A DNA stretch of 64,000 nt. Origin: Kryptolebias marmoratus (taxonomy: Eukaryota > Chordata > Actinopteri > Cyprinodontiformes > Rivulidae). The notes beneath the pieces were generated by a model. It had not been told where the DNA came from. It saw only the letters and a program-made list of their open reading frames with translations, and ran no database searches. The stretch is taken from positions 10,976,108-11,040,107 of the forward strand of contig NC_051433.1 of the NCBI RefSeq assembly GCF_001649575.2, given 5' to 3'. Below are positions 13,571-24,964 of the stretch, in pieces. Position numbers and translations under genes: made by a program. Each line of letters opens with the position of its first letter. Position 1 is the stretch's first letter.

Positions 13571-15360
13571 TTGTTTGCAGCTTTGCAAAAAAAAAAAAAA
13601 AACGTTTTTCTCGATCTTTTCTGGAATAACTTGGGGATGGTTTCTAAATTGCAAAAAAAGCTGAAATTGTTTGTTTGTTTAAGGGTGACTGGACTTTTCC
13701 CCTGTCTTTTTAGATGTTTCGCTGCTCATCCAAAGAGCTTTCTCAGTTCGAACTATGAAGTGAAGCGTTCCAAGCTTTTAAATTGTAGCGAGTTGCTCGT
13801 TTTTTGGTTTTTTTTTTGCAACCCTGAAATCACATGCAAACCACTCTCTCTCCCCTTCCTTGTGAGGGTCATGAAGGTCTTTGTTGGTCTGGTCCACGTT
13901 AGATGTTTTGGACACATGATGCATGAAGGTGGAAACTGGAATGAAAAAGAAAATGTATGTTCTGGACAACTGAAGCTTAAGCCCTCCTCTGTTTGCTGCT
14001 TTTATTTTCTTTTTCAGTTTGACAAAGATGGCTTCCTTTACTCGTCTCTCAAAATATTAATGTTACTATTCTCAAAAGAGCATCCCTGTCCTTAAGATGT
14101 AGGTAGACAGCTGACTCCAATTCGCACCTTCGTGCATGTGACCAAAGCATCTCTTGTGTGGAAGAGACTAACGCAAACCCTCAAGAAGGAGATGGAGAGT
14201 GATTTGCGTTTCAGCTCACAATTAAAAAGGAGCAACTTCTTGGAGTTTTAAAGCTTGGAACTACTCGCTTATCTGTGTAAATTGAGAAAGTTCATTGGAT
14301 GGATAGCAAAATGTCTGGGAAGAAGAACAGTTAAAGAAATACTCTTAGGATTTGTGTTACAAAGTGATAAAAGTGGTAAAAAGTTGGAAGCGTCAGGTTT
14401 GGTGGAGTTCAGATAGAATCCAAACACAGGGGGAAAAAAAATAGACTGGATGAAGAACTAAACCTAAACCGAAAACAGGAGAACAAGACAGGAATGTGAG
14501 TAACAAGTGTAAACAGAAGGATCTGACCAAGAACTAAGGAAAACCTGGGAGTATGTGTTCTTAGGGAGGTGATTACAGAATAATAAGAAGTGAGCTGATC
14601 ACTAACAAAATACAGGTGGTATGAGAGAGAAGCAAGACACAACAACTGTGGAGGACATCTGGTGATAATCACAGTACAAGTAAAAGAAATAAACACTCAA
14701 ACTCATGATAATTCAAGGAAAACTAAACCATGAACATAGTAAAAGACGAAAAATAAACAGGGGCTGCAACAGGGAAAGAGATGTATTATGCTTTTTGTTA
14801 CATCAGCTTTTTTTTCATTGAATCATTTGTGAACTTAGATAACTTGCTGATTATAAGACGTCCGCAGCTGACCATCCACTGATGTCTGATTCACCTCTCC
14901 CTGATGCTCCATACTTTTTGAAAATTTAGTTTAAAGTTGCTCAGAATGAGGTCTAGCTCTGCCTGCTGAAACAACATTTTTTTCCTTTTTCACTGCTATT
15001 TCCTTCTCATAGATTTAAAACACTACTGAATGTTCTTAACACGACGAACGGTGTTATCATTTACTGTGGACTCAAGAGGGAGACAGACTCCACTGTTAGG
15101 ACACCTTTAAAACTTGTTTACAACCACGAGTCCAACATTAAATCATCATACATGGGGTAGTTTATGAAATCTAGTTTAATTCTTATAATTTTGTGCAGGT
15201 TAAAACTCCCACATGTGTAGCAAAATAAACATTTAAACCCTTCCTGTTCCAGTCTTTTTCCCTCAGAGGCTTACTGGTTGCAGCACAGAAAATCCCTCCA
15301 TGAAAGCAAGGCTGAAGACTCGCTGTAGGATTACAGCTTGATGAAGATTTAGTGACTCAA
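13571..15360. other. Intergenic stretch between ski and plch2
   Basis: No gene is supported here. Around 13,685-13,760 there is a piece resembling a common fish interspersed repeat (a GATGTTTCGCTGCTCATCC-like core followed by a TTTCTCAGTTCGAA-like segment). The rest is AT-rich unique-looking sequence. Upstream non-coding exons of plch2 could lie here but none can be recognised. Confidence 0.45.
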
Positions 15361-15387
15361 ACAACTTGCACGCTTCCTCACCGAGAG

Positions 15388-15422
15388 CCTTCTGTAGGCG
15401 CACCTTCTGCGCTTACAGAAGG
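15388..15422 (+). promoter_or_regulatory. plch2: Stem-loop in the plch2 5' leader
   Basis: An inverted repeat with 14-base arms (15,388-15,401 and 15,409-15,422) and a 7-base loop. Thirteen pairs are Watson-Crick and one is G-T. It ends 94 bases before the chosen plch2 ATG. If transcribed it would form a stable hairpin in the 5' UTR. Whether it lies in the mature mRNA is not proven. Confidence 0.55.
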
Positions 15423-15457
15423 AAGAGAAGAGATGATTGGACTCAAGAGGACCGAGA

Positions 15458-15520
15458 ATGGACTTTCCAGATGAGAATATGGTTCTGATGTGTGGGGACA
15501 GGAGAGCTGGAGCCGAATGA
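15458..15520 (+). CDS. Upstream ORF overlapping the plch2 start codon
   Basis: A 20-codon ORF starts at ATG 15,458 and ends at TGA 15,518-15,520. That stop overlaps the proposed plch2 ATG (15,517-15,519) in the arrangement ATGA. This geometry is typical of reinitiation or of leaky-scanning control. The encoded peptide matches nothing I know and probably acts, if at all, through its translation. The call assumes the plch2 mRNA contains this segment unspliced. Confidence 0.4.
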   Translation: MDFPDENMVLMCGDRRAGAE

Positions 15521-18500
15521 ACAGTTCAGGGATGAACATCAGCCCGGCAATGGCGCCACAGTCTCAGGGGCTGAGCGGCAGTCCAACACTGTCCTCCATG
15601 TCACCCAAGACGACCACCTTTCAGTCTCTGGGATCTATTTCATCGGGAATGTTCTCCCCCTCGTTGGCTAAGCGCCCCCTCGCTGAGGCCAAGCAGGCCT
15701 CGGCCCCCTTGAATTCACCCACCCACTCTATCATGAGCTCTCCAAAACTTTGGCAGAAAGCATCCATCTCCAGACTTGCAGAGGAGTTTTTCTGGATTGG
15801 TGGCAGTGTGGTTGCACAGCCCAAATGGAGACTGGGTCAGATAGGTAAGACCCACTAATGTCAGAAACAAATATCACTTTTTTTTAGCATCTGCTGCAAA
15901 TCGAAGAGGGAGTTCCTTTGTAAAACTAAGACATTTGTGACAATAATGATGTATTTTGAACAAGTGTTTCTGAACACTGGGTCTTCTTTCATTTGTCTTC
16001 TAAAGTGGTTCAGTTGTGCAGACAACAGAGGAGGAAAAGCAGAGAAGCAGATAATGAGCATATGGACAGCAGACAATCCTTTAGGATTAGCCTGAATGAT
16101 GTGCCAGGTTGCGTCACATGAACCTGAGCTTCAGATTACAAACAAAAGGTTACCTGCACACAGAAACAATAGCTCGATGAAGATCTGAATGCTGTGAGAA
16201 GATGTGATGTTGTGCTTTGCTCATGTAGGCCAAACAGTGCACTCAGATTTCTAATAAATAAATACATTCAGTCTGAGGAAGTCATTTGGTGCAGTTTATT
16301 TCAGATAAGAATGTTGTTTTCTTGTATTTGGAGTTATTTATGAGTTATTGATGAGTGTCTCCTAATAATAATAACACATAAACAGCTACTTAAATTCACA
16401 ATATGAGGCATGCACCTGATAATGCTATAAACAAGTACTCATTACTAAGCATCTGTCAACTCTATTAATTACTTTTTAATTGTTATAAAGCATTTCCACA
16501 CAAAGTCACAGCACCATACTGGAGATGTTACACACTAGGGTTCTTTTCACTTCCTGGAGCAAATGTTTATGTTTCACAATCAGGGTTTTTTGTGACTATA
16601 TGCATTATTAAGCTGGACAAATATGTGTCTTTGTGTTCCTGCGAAGTGGAGCGGTGTATGTGCACCATGCAGACTGGCACCCAGATGACCAAACTGAAAG
16701 GGAAGAAGAAAGGACTGGTTCGTTTTTTTTACCTGGACGAGCACAAGTCCTGCGTCCGCTGGCGGCCTTCCAAGAAGCAGGACAAGGCCAAAAGTAAGGC
16801 AGCCGCACTCTGACATCGTGTAAACCCCAAAGATGTGTTTATCTGCTGCGAATGCATGTGCTTTCAATTTGACTCTCAATGTAAACTTGCGAAGCACTGA
16901 TCAGGTGAAGACTATTAGACTGACTTTAACTAATATCAGCACTTCAATCCTTCAGGTATCAGATTTACAACATTTTCATCTGTTTGCTCTCTGACAAGTT
17001 TGTTGCATGTTAAAAACACTCAAGAATGAAGCAGCGCATCACAAACAAAGGTGCATGGAAACTGGAAAAACATTTTAAAAAATAAGAATAAAAACATCTT
17101 TCTTACTATGTCACCACAGAGTCCAATAAGAAAAAAACCCTAATCAGTTCATTCATTTCTACAGGTGACTGATCCAAACTTTTATTTCATTTATTTACAA
17201 AATGGCCTAAAAACCTTTTATCTTTTTTTTTGTTTTAGTTTCCATTGATTCCATCCATGAAGTCTGCGAGGGGAAAAGGTCGGAGATGTTCAGGCGGTAT
17301 GCAGAAAACCGTTTCGACCCAAACTGTTGCTTCAGCATTTATTACGGAGATCATGTGAAGTCCCTGGACCTGGTCTCCACCATCGCAGAGGACGCCCGGA
17401 CCTGGATCACCGGGCTGAAGTACCTCATGGCCGGCATCAGCGATGAAGACAGTTTGGCCCGCAGGCAGCGCACCCGTGACCAATATCCTTTTTATATACA
17501 GCCTCCCCCACACACATGCTTCAAATGGTTGAATTAATAGGCATTAAAAAGAAATCCTTTTTCATTACATCTGTGATTGAGCCTTAACTGCAGTTGCACA
17601 TGGTTACGGCAGACTTTCTCTGAGGCTGACAAAAATGGAGACGGCACTTTGAGCATTGGAGAGGTTCACCAGCTGCTCCACAAACTCAATGTGAATTTAC
17701 CCAAGCAGAAAGTCAGAGACATGTTCCAAGTAAGACCTTTCATCTACGACTGTACTTCTGCAAACTGACACAAATTTCATGAACCTTTAACTCGCTAATG
17801 TAAAAAACAGCAGAACCTAACTCACCAAAACATAACGCTGACTTTACAGATTCTTCTTCAGTATAAAGCGAAGAGGCCACGGAACAAATGAACAGGCTTA
17901 AAGTTCACAATTTTGCAACAAAATTCAAATTGTTAACATTGGAATGTGATAATATGCTTAGTTTCAGGATGCTAGAATGCAAATTTTGCATTTGCTGCCA
18001 AAATGCTAATGTTTGTGATAAGTCCATTGTTAATTTGAAAATTGGAACATTTCAAGACAGTTTTGTGGAAGCTGTAAAGGTATTTCCTTCAATTTATTGA
18101 TTATGTATTTAAATCACTAAAATTAAACAAGAAATCAACACAGTAGAGTAAAACAATTAAGAGTAAGAGTCAAAATATATTTGAGCACAAAGTATGTCTA
18201 AATAAATAAATGTAAATGTAAACTTAAAATTACTTCAATTAAACAAATCCTAATAGAAATAATAGAAAGTTAATTGCTAACACATTTCCTTTGGCTTTGG
18301 ATATTTGAGTCCCTATAAAAAGAGCAAGTGGGTTTATTCAGTTTTTCTATGAGATCACAACAAAGTAAAGCTTTTAAAACTTGTGTAAATAAAAAAGAAG
18401 AAGAAACATGTTGACAAAAAGTGTAAAATCCCTAAAGATGTGATGAGAGATGCAGCTTATCGCTTTAGTCAAAGGAGCAGTAGGATCAAAAAGTGGCAGC

Positions 18501-21500
18501 GCAGACAGATATATATACACACTTACTTGGCAGATCAGTACACGGTGCCACAGGAAAACCATATGGCCACCACAGATGGCTTTAACTGTACAGCATTATT
18601 CCATTAGTAGTTCACTGGCTCCATCCTAATGACCCTATCTGTGAACGAGCTGTAGTTTGATGGTAAGACAGAGATATTCTTCATATTGCACACTTTTCCT
18701 CTGCCAGCCTGGTTAACTCAAATCTCTCTGACTGGATATATCCCCAGCTCATAAAATAATTTTGTCTCTATCTGCAGGAAGCAGACACAGATGAGATCCA
18801 GGGCTCCCTGACCTTTGATGAATTCTGCTCCTTCTACAAGATGATTTCCACCCGCAGAGACCTCTACCTGATTATGATCTCCTACAGCAATCAGAAAGAA
18901 GTACTGGATTTACAAGACCTCGCACGCTTTCTGGAAAATGAACAGAAGGTACGAATGAGTCAGAAGACTCACACTGAGCTGTTGCTTCAGGTTAAATTTA
19001 AAAAATTTAAAAAAATCCTAATGCTTTGGATTAAAATACACATTTTAAAAGATGCTGTTTGTGCCTGATATCTGTGCAACAACTCCAGTTTATTCTGGTG
19101 TTGTTGTTAAATCCGCAGCAAAACACTTTCATGCAGAAATTTGCCCCTTAAAACTGATCCTGGTAGAACTTTATGAACTTTCCGGGTGGGTTCTTGAGGT
19201 GATGGGGTGCTTTCCTATATAGTTCAGTATTTTTACAATTGTCCACCCTTCTGTCTGGGTCATCTTGGTGTAATCTAAACTGGATTTTATCATTTCTGTT
19301 CATTTCAAATTGTACATTCAGGATATTGGTGCTTTTTGCAAACATAACATTTAAACCTGTGCCAATCATGCCGTTTTAATCAGCTGCAGCAGCAGAACAA
19401 GCTACAGAATGATGCTAGAAAATAATAAAATTAGATCAATAAAGCACAAATCTGAAGGATTTACAGAGGTTACACTTTAAAGCATTATAAATCTTCAAAC
19501 TCTGTATAAGTTCAACTTTAACTAATTTAAATGAAACGGTTGGTTCCTGCTTCAACATCCAGCTGCATTTGTAGCAATAGGGGACAGCTTACAGTAAAAG
19601 TGTTTATGTGTTCAAACTTATGTGATATATATTGGTTAGGAAAGCGTCAACAGTTTTGTTTCATTTGCAGATGCGAGGTCTGACCAGGGAGCATCTAGTT
19701 GACATTGTCGCTAAGTTTGAACCATGTCCTGAGAACCTTCAACACTTGGTGCTGGGGATCGATGGTATGGGGACATTTTTAATCTGACAAGAGAAAATCA
19801 GAAGCAACACATGATTTGAACGAAGCGTGATGTGAATGTGCAGATAAAACTGAACCTTTTTTCCCCCCCCTCCAGGTTTCACCAACTACATGCGAAGCCC
19901 TGCCGGGGACATTTTCAACCCTGAGCACAACCAGGTCAACCAGGACATGACGCAGCCTCTCTGTAACTACTTCATTGCTACATCTCACAACACCTACCTG
20001 ACCGGAGACCAGTTGCTCTCTCAGTCACGGGTGGAAATGTATGCTTATGTTCTGCAGGCGGGCTGTCGCTGTGTGGAGGGTGAGAACCTGCAAAAACTGA
20101 AGCAGTCTCTCTTGTAATAATGTTGGAGACAGGTCAACACCTCTTTTGGTTTTTATTTCCTCTCTCAGTGGACTGCTGGGATGGACCAGATGGAGAACCC
20201 ATCATCCACCATGGCTACACTCTGACATCCAAAATTCTCTTCAAAGACGTTGTTGAAACAATTAACAAATATGCCTTCACAAAGTCACAGTGAGTGCTTT
20301 TGAGTCCTGACACTGATGCATGTTCTGTCAAGCTGATTAAAAGTCTCAGTATGTCACATTGGCTCATCTCCAGGTACCCAGTGATCTTGTCTATAGAGAA
20401 CCACTGCACTGTGCCTCAGCAGAAAAAGATGGCTGAGTATCTGAAAGAGGTGCTGCAGGACAAATTGGACCTGTCCAACATCAATGTGCATGAATGCAAG
20501 AAGCTGCCTTCACCTGAGATCCTGAAAGGGAAAATTTTAGTCAAGGTGAAGTTGCTTTTCCTCAATATTCAAAGTCCATCGCTGTTCAAGATACATGCAG
20601 CAGTTGTTCAGATACAAAGGACACAACAACCACAATCAGATGGAGATTTAATATGTCTGACAGCAGATTCTTGGTTTTCAGGGAAAGAAACTCCCTGCAA
20701 ATCTTGATCCTGATGCAGAGGAGGGTGATGTGTCTGATGAAGACACTGGGGACGAGGAAGAGGAGGAGGACAGTGATGACAACAACCTACAGGCAAATCT
20801 TTCTTACATACATCGATGGATGGATGGATGGATGGATGGATGGATGGATGGATGGATGGATGGATGGATGGATGGATGGATGGATGGATGGATGGATGGA
20901 TGACAAATACGTTCTGACTATTTCAGGATGGGAATAGTGTCGTGCCAACAACTGCGCCCAAAAAGAAGAGACGATTTGGCAGATCAATTATAAGGAGCTT
21001 CAAAAGAAAGGTCAGCTTTTTTTTATTTCTCAAATATTTAATATTACATTTCATCAAAATGAAAGTGAAGGTGATTTTATTTTATGATTTTTCAGAGAAA
21101 AAAGAGAACACGGGTGAAGAACAAGGCTATGTCCGATGGTGAATCTGACTACAGTAGCAGCCGGGAGAGGACTCAAATTGTTTACCATCCTAAGTAAGGC
21201 CGTTTATTGAAGTGAACAGCTTTAATCATCTAAACATTGCATATTTGAAGCTACACTTTTACAACTCTCCCTCTAGAAAAAGGAAAACAATGAGACTGTC
21301 CAGAGCTCTGTCTGACCTGGTCAAGTACACAAAGAGTGTTCGTGTACATGAGATAGAAACACAAGGTAAAGCCAAATATCATTAAAGCAGTAGCCTTCTA
21401 GGTTCTTGGATGCTAAATGCAACTGTGGCTCTCTGTCTGGCAGGATTTGCAAGCAGCTGGCAGGTGTCGTCTCTGAATGAGACTGTAATGAACCAGATTT

Positions 21501-24383
21501 TACAGCTAAAACCAGCCGAGTTGGTGCGTTTGAACCAGCGCCAGCTTCTGAGAGTCTATCCGTCAAACTTCAGAGTGGACTCAAGCAACTTCAACCCACA
21601 GCTATATTGGAATGCAGGATGCCATATGGGTAACAGACTGTCACATATGCACTTAAAAGACTCACGATATCACCACCAGAGTGTCAGCATGTCATTTGCA
21701 TAAATGTCGCTGTTGTTGTTTCAGTTGCAATGAATTACCAAACAGAAGGTCCTATGCTTGAATTGTACCGAGCCAAGTTTTCAAGCAATGGGAACTGTGG
21801 GTACATTCTGAGGCCTAAGTTCTTGTGTAAAGGTATGCAGACTGCAGAGTAAATGGCTAAGCTTCCAGAAGGGAATGAATAGTAAAAAATGATTGGTTCT
21901 TTTCAGGTGCCTTTAACCCAGTGCAGGAGGATCCTCTACCAGGACACAAAAAAACTCAGCTGGTGCTAAAGATCATCAGCGGACAGCAGCTTCCCAAACC
22001 CAAAGACTCCATGTTTGGAGACAGAGGAGAGGTAACAACCTTTATAGTAAATATAAAATTTGAGTTTTAAAAGCGAGGTTTTATCCCTAAATTTCTGCTT
22101 TTTTTTCCTTGTCTTATTGTGCTTTTAGATAATTGATCCCTTTGTTGAAGTTGAGATTATTGGCCTGCCTGTTGATTGCTCCAAGCAGCAGACCCGAGTT
22201 GTGGATGACAATGGTGCGTACGGAAACCGCGTCTGGGAAATTTCGAATTGTGTCATATCAAGAGTTTGTCAGTGTGTGTTCTAATTTAAGTTTTCTATTT
22301 TCTAGGTTTTAACCCAATGTGGGAGGAGACCCTCGTCTTCAACGTTCAGATGCCGCAGATCGCTCTGGTGAAGTTCCAAGTGTGGGATCACGATCCTATC
22401 GGACGAGATTTTATTGGACAGAGGACTGTGGCTTTCATCAGCATGATGCCAGGCAGGTTATATGATAACATCTCCAGATTTGGACTAAAGTAAAAATGTG
22501 CTTTATACTGTGCTTAAAAACACAATTACTTTCACAAATACAAATAGGATTTGCTAAATTTGAAACTTCTCAAAGTTTGGATTGGAATTAAACTGACAAT
22601 ACTTGCAGAAACAATTCATTATTATCCTGTGAAAAGTAGGTAATCATGTAACTGCCTGTGTCTGTGTCTGTATTTGTTTGTCTGCCTGTCAGCAAAGTAT
22701 TGCATGAACTTCTGGACAGGTTTATTGAAACGCTCAGAAAGTAATCATTAAATGTACCATTTGAAGTCAGCTTGGTTTGAGATGCCCGCCACAGCTAATT
22801 GACCATAGCTATGACCCAATCAGCTTTTCAAATAATGAGCTAAAATTTTGAGAGACATATGAGACAAATGAGACAAAACAACCATTCACACTCTCACACT
22901 CTCACTCCCATCTAGTGCCAATTTAGCTATCAATTAACCTAATTCCACCAATGGAAAAAAATGTTATGTGATGTTATGTTAAAATGTGCTTATCTGAAGA
23001 GAAAAATATTAACCAGTAGTTTGCTTCTCCTTTTAAGGTTATCGACACGTCTACCTGGATGGAATGGCAGAAGCGTCAATCTTTGTTCATGTTGCTATCA
23101 ATGATCTACCAGGAAAGGTATAGTGTTTTAAATGTACTTTTTGTAGAAAATATTAGGTTGTTTATAATATATATATTTTTGTAAAACAGATGAAACCTGC
23201 TAATGCTGTGCAAGCAGCCAGAAAACACATCCAGAAAGCAGCTCAGAAGCACATGAAGGGCCACCAAAGGCATCCGTCACTAGAAGCCTCTGTCCAGTCC
23301 TCAGAGGATGGGCGTCCCCTGTTCGTCCACAAGGATGTGGACACAGTCTCACAGGACAGTAAGAATGGGGAAATGTCTCAGATGGTGCAAGGGCCAGCGG
23401 CCAGGGCTGCCATCCATAAAGGAGCCATGAGCGAGCCGGTGAGGCGAGCTCACAGAGTTAAGATCCATGAACCCCCAGAGACGAGGAGAGGCTTCTTCAG
23501 CCGGATGTCCTCCACTGACTCAAACCACAGCGGGGCAGCTCCCTGTGTGAAAGAGGAAAGCTTCGACCTCGACATCCCCTCCCAGCTCTCTCATCCAGAG
23601 AATCCTGCTCCTGATGCCCTGACTCAAACGAATGAAAAAAATTTGGAAAATGAACCGTTGCAGTCGAACCGTACTGAGACACAGACAGGAAAAAGATTCA
23701 GACTGGAGCGGTCCGAGATACTAGAGGAAGTAGAAGCAGAGCCAGATGAGGAGGTTTTCCGTAAACCTGAGGAACCTCCAAAAGCTCAGAGCCACATAGA
23801 TTCTGTCCCCCAGTCTCAGCTCGTACCATTGTCTGAAGCCAAACTTTCAATGCTTATCCCCCCGTCATCCCCTGCCAGGGTCAGACGGACCTTAGAGGCT
23901 CCTCCTCACATCCCTCAGCTCCTACCACAGTTTGAAGCCAAACCCTCAACACTTATCCCCCCATCATCCCCCGCCAGAGTCAGACGGACCTTAGAGGCTC
24001 CTCCTCACATCTTACCGCCCACCCCAATACGAACCAAAGCCCGCTCACGCAGTTGCCCCAGAAAACAGACTAACTCTCCGCAGACACCGGCGGTGAGTCG
24101 CAGGTCTGCTTCCCGCTGGCAGAAACAGCAGGAAGAGAACTACAGCAACCAGGTGAGACGCATCCCCAACGGCCTCTGCCTGTCGGACAGCACATCCAGC
24201 TCCAGTGACGGCAGCACCGACAGCCTGGAGTTTTTACCTGCCTGTGTGCCAGCCGGCCCAGAACAACGAGAGGGCACCCTGCAGAGGGAGATGAAGGCCC
24301 TGTTTGACCAGAAGATGAGAGAAATTCGCTGTAAATCGCCACTTTTTTTAGATGGAGAGTCCCACTCACAAGAAAATCTGTAA
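15517..24383 (+). CDS. plch2: Phospholipase C eta 2
   Basis: Calcium-sensitive enzyme that cleaves PIP2 to IP3 and diacylglycerol at the plasma membrane, mainly neuronal. Twenty coding exons keep phase: 15517-15844, 16647-16793, 17239-17482, 17600-17729, 18778-18948, 19671-19764, 19876-20079, 20169-20289, 20374-20545, 20682-20792, 20927-21010, 21096-21193, 21277-21365, 21444-21629, 21725-21832, 21907-22031, 22129-22213, 22306-22452, 23038-23117, 23190-24383; 1,305 aa against about 1,416 in human. Order: N-terminal extension, PH domain (about 85-230), EF-hands (first loop [12 protein letters not shown], 250-261), X domain with catalytic histidines in SHNTYL (H409) and IIHHGYT (H454), acidic X-Y linker, Y domain (about 640-765), C2 (about 780-905) and a 397-residue tail in one exon. 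Start: the first in-frame ATG; an upstream in-frame GTG was not used. PLCH1 is the alternative; ski linkage favours plch2. Confidence 0.95.
17483..17599 (+). other. plch2: U12-type AT-AC intron in plch2
   Basis: The intron between the DQ and WLRQTF codons begins ATATCCTTTT and ends GCAC. A CCTTAAC branch-point motif lies at 17,582-17,588, about 12 bases before the 3' end. All three match the minor-spliceosome consensus. Only this AT-AC cut restores the conserved DQWLRQTF reading with correct phase. A GT-AG choice here does not. Confidence 0.9.
20793..20926 (+). other. plch2: Short GC-AG intron filled by a GATG array in plch2
   Basis: The exon ends CTACAG and the intron starts GCAAAT, ending TTTCAG. 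The intron is 134 bases, of which 88 are the tetranucleotide array. The nearest upstream GT donor would put a stop right after the junction, so GC is the frame-keeping choice. Confidence 0.75.
20815..20902. repeat. (GATG)22 microsatellite
   Basis: Twenty-two perfect copies of GATG inside plch2 intron 10. Every reading frame of it is open, which produces spurious Asp-Gly-Trp-Met ORFs. Confidence 0.98.
23812..24011 (+). repeat. plch2: Two-copy 99-bp tandem duplication within plch2 coding sequence
   Basis: Two neighbouring 33-codon units in the last exon share the segment [20 protein letters not shown]. The same bases recur at an offset of exactly 99 (for example TCTGAAGCCA at 23,832 and TTTGAAGCCA at 23,931). 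The frame is kept and the differences between the copies are few. Confidence 0.92.
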
Positions 24384-24964
24384 ATAAATAGAAACATCTA
24401 CTTTTCTTAACTGTTTTTAGACTACAGTTCTGATTCATAAAACCAAAGCCCTTCAGAGGAAGAAGGAAATCACCACAAAACCAAAGAAGGAGACAAGAGG
24501 AAGAAAAGGAGACAAAAAACAGAACCAGTTTATTAGTTTTTTAGCACAGCTGGAACGTTTACAGTCAACATTTGTTAAACATCTTCTGAAAAAGAAACTC
24601 TTGAAATTCCTTGATGCTGCTGCCAATTGTACAAAGAGCTTGAAGCGTAATTATAAATTAGCAGGCGACTAAAAATATAAGCTTTGTTCGCCACTTTTTT
24701 CAGATTTGAAATGTAAGTTTGGATTAAAAATCATTTTTAACAAAAAAAAAATCAATTAATCCTTCAGTATTCTTTTAGTTCTGTTAAGTAAAAAGTGAAA
24801 AATTGTGTTTTATAGTAAAATGTTAATTTTTACATTTGAAATTTATAACTTTTCCTTCCATTAAAAGGTCAATTACAAAGTTTGAGTTGAGTTTTGGGAA
24901 TTATTTTTCTAAAAGAAGTTTAAAATAAACTTTATATTTGCTTAGTTAATGTTTTAAAAAGTCT
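24384..24964. other. plch2: plch2 3' UTR, tail-to-tail with the receptor gene
   Basis: AT-rich stretch between two convergent stop codons (24,383 on plus and 24,965 on minus). A plus-strand AATAAA at 24,924-24,929 could end plch2 transcripts almost at the receptor stop codon, so the 3' UTRs probably overlap. No coding content is seen. Confidence 0.55.

Noticed and set aside
13571..14095. 174-codon open frame downstream of ski
   Set aside because: It begins in an A-rich tract, has a low-complexity Phe/Leu/Lys composition and overlaps an interspersed-repeat fragment. There is no recognisable domain.
15490..15516. In-frame extension of plch2 starting at GTG 15,490
   Set aside because: It has no ATG. 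The first in-frame ATG is 15,517, and the upstream ATGs are in another frame and form the uORF.
20653..20937. Open frame with repeated Asp-Gly-Trp-Met
   Set aside because: It is the GATG microsatellite, which is open in all frames. The real plch2 frame here is different and ends at a splice donor.
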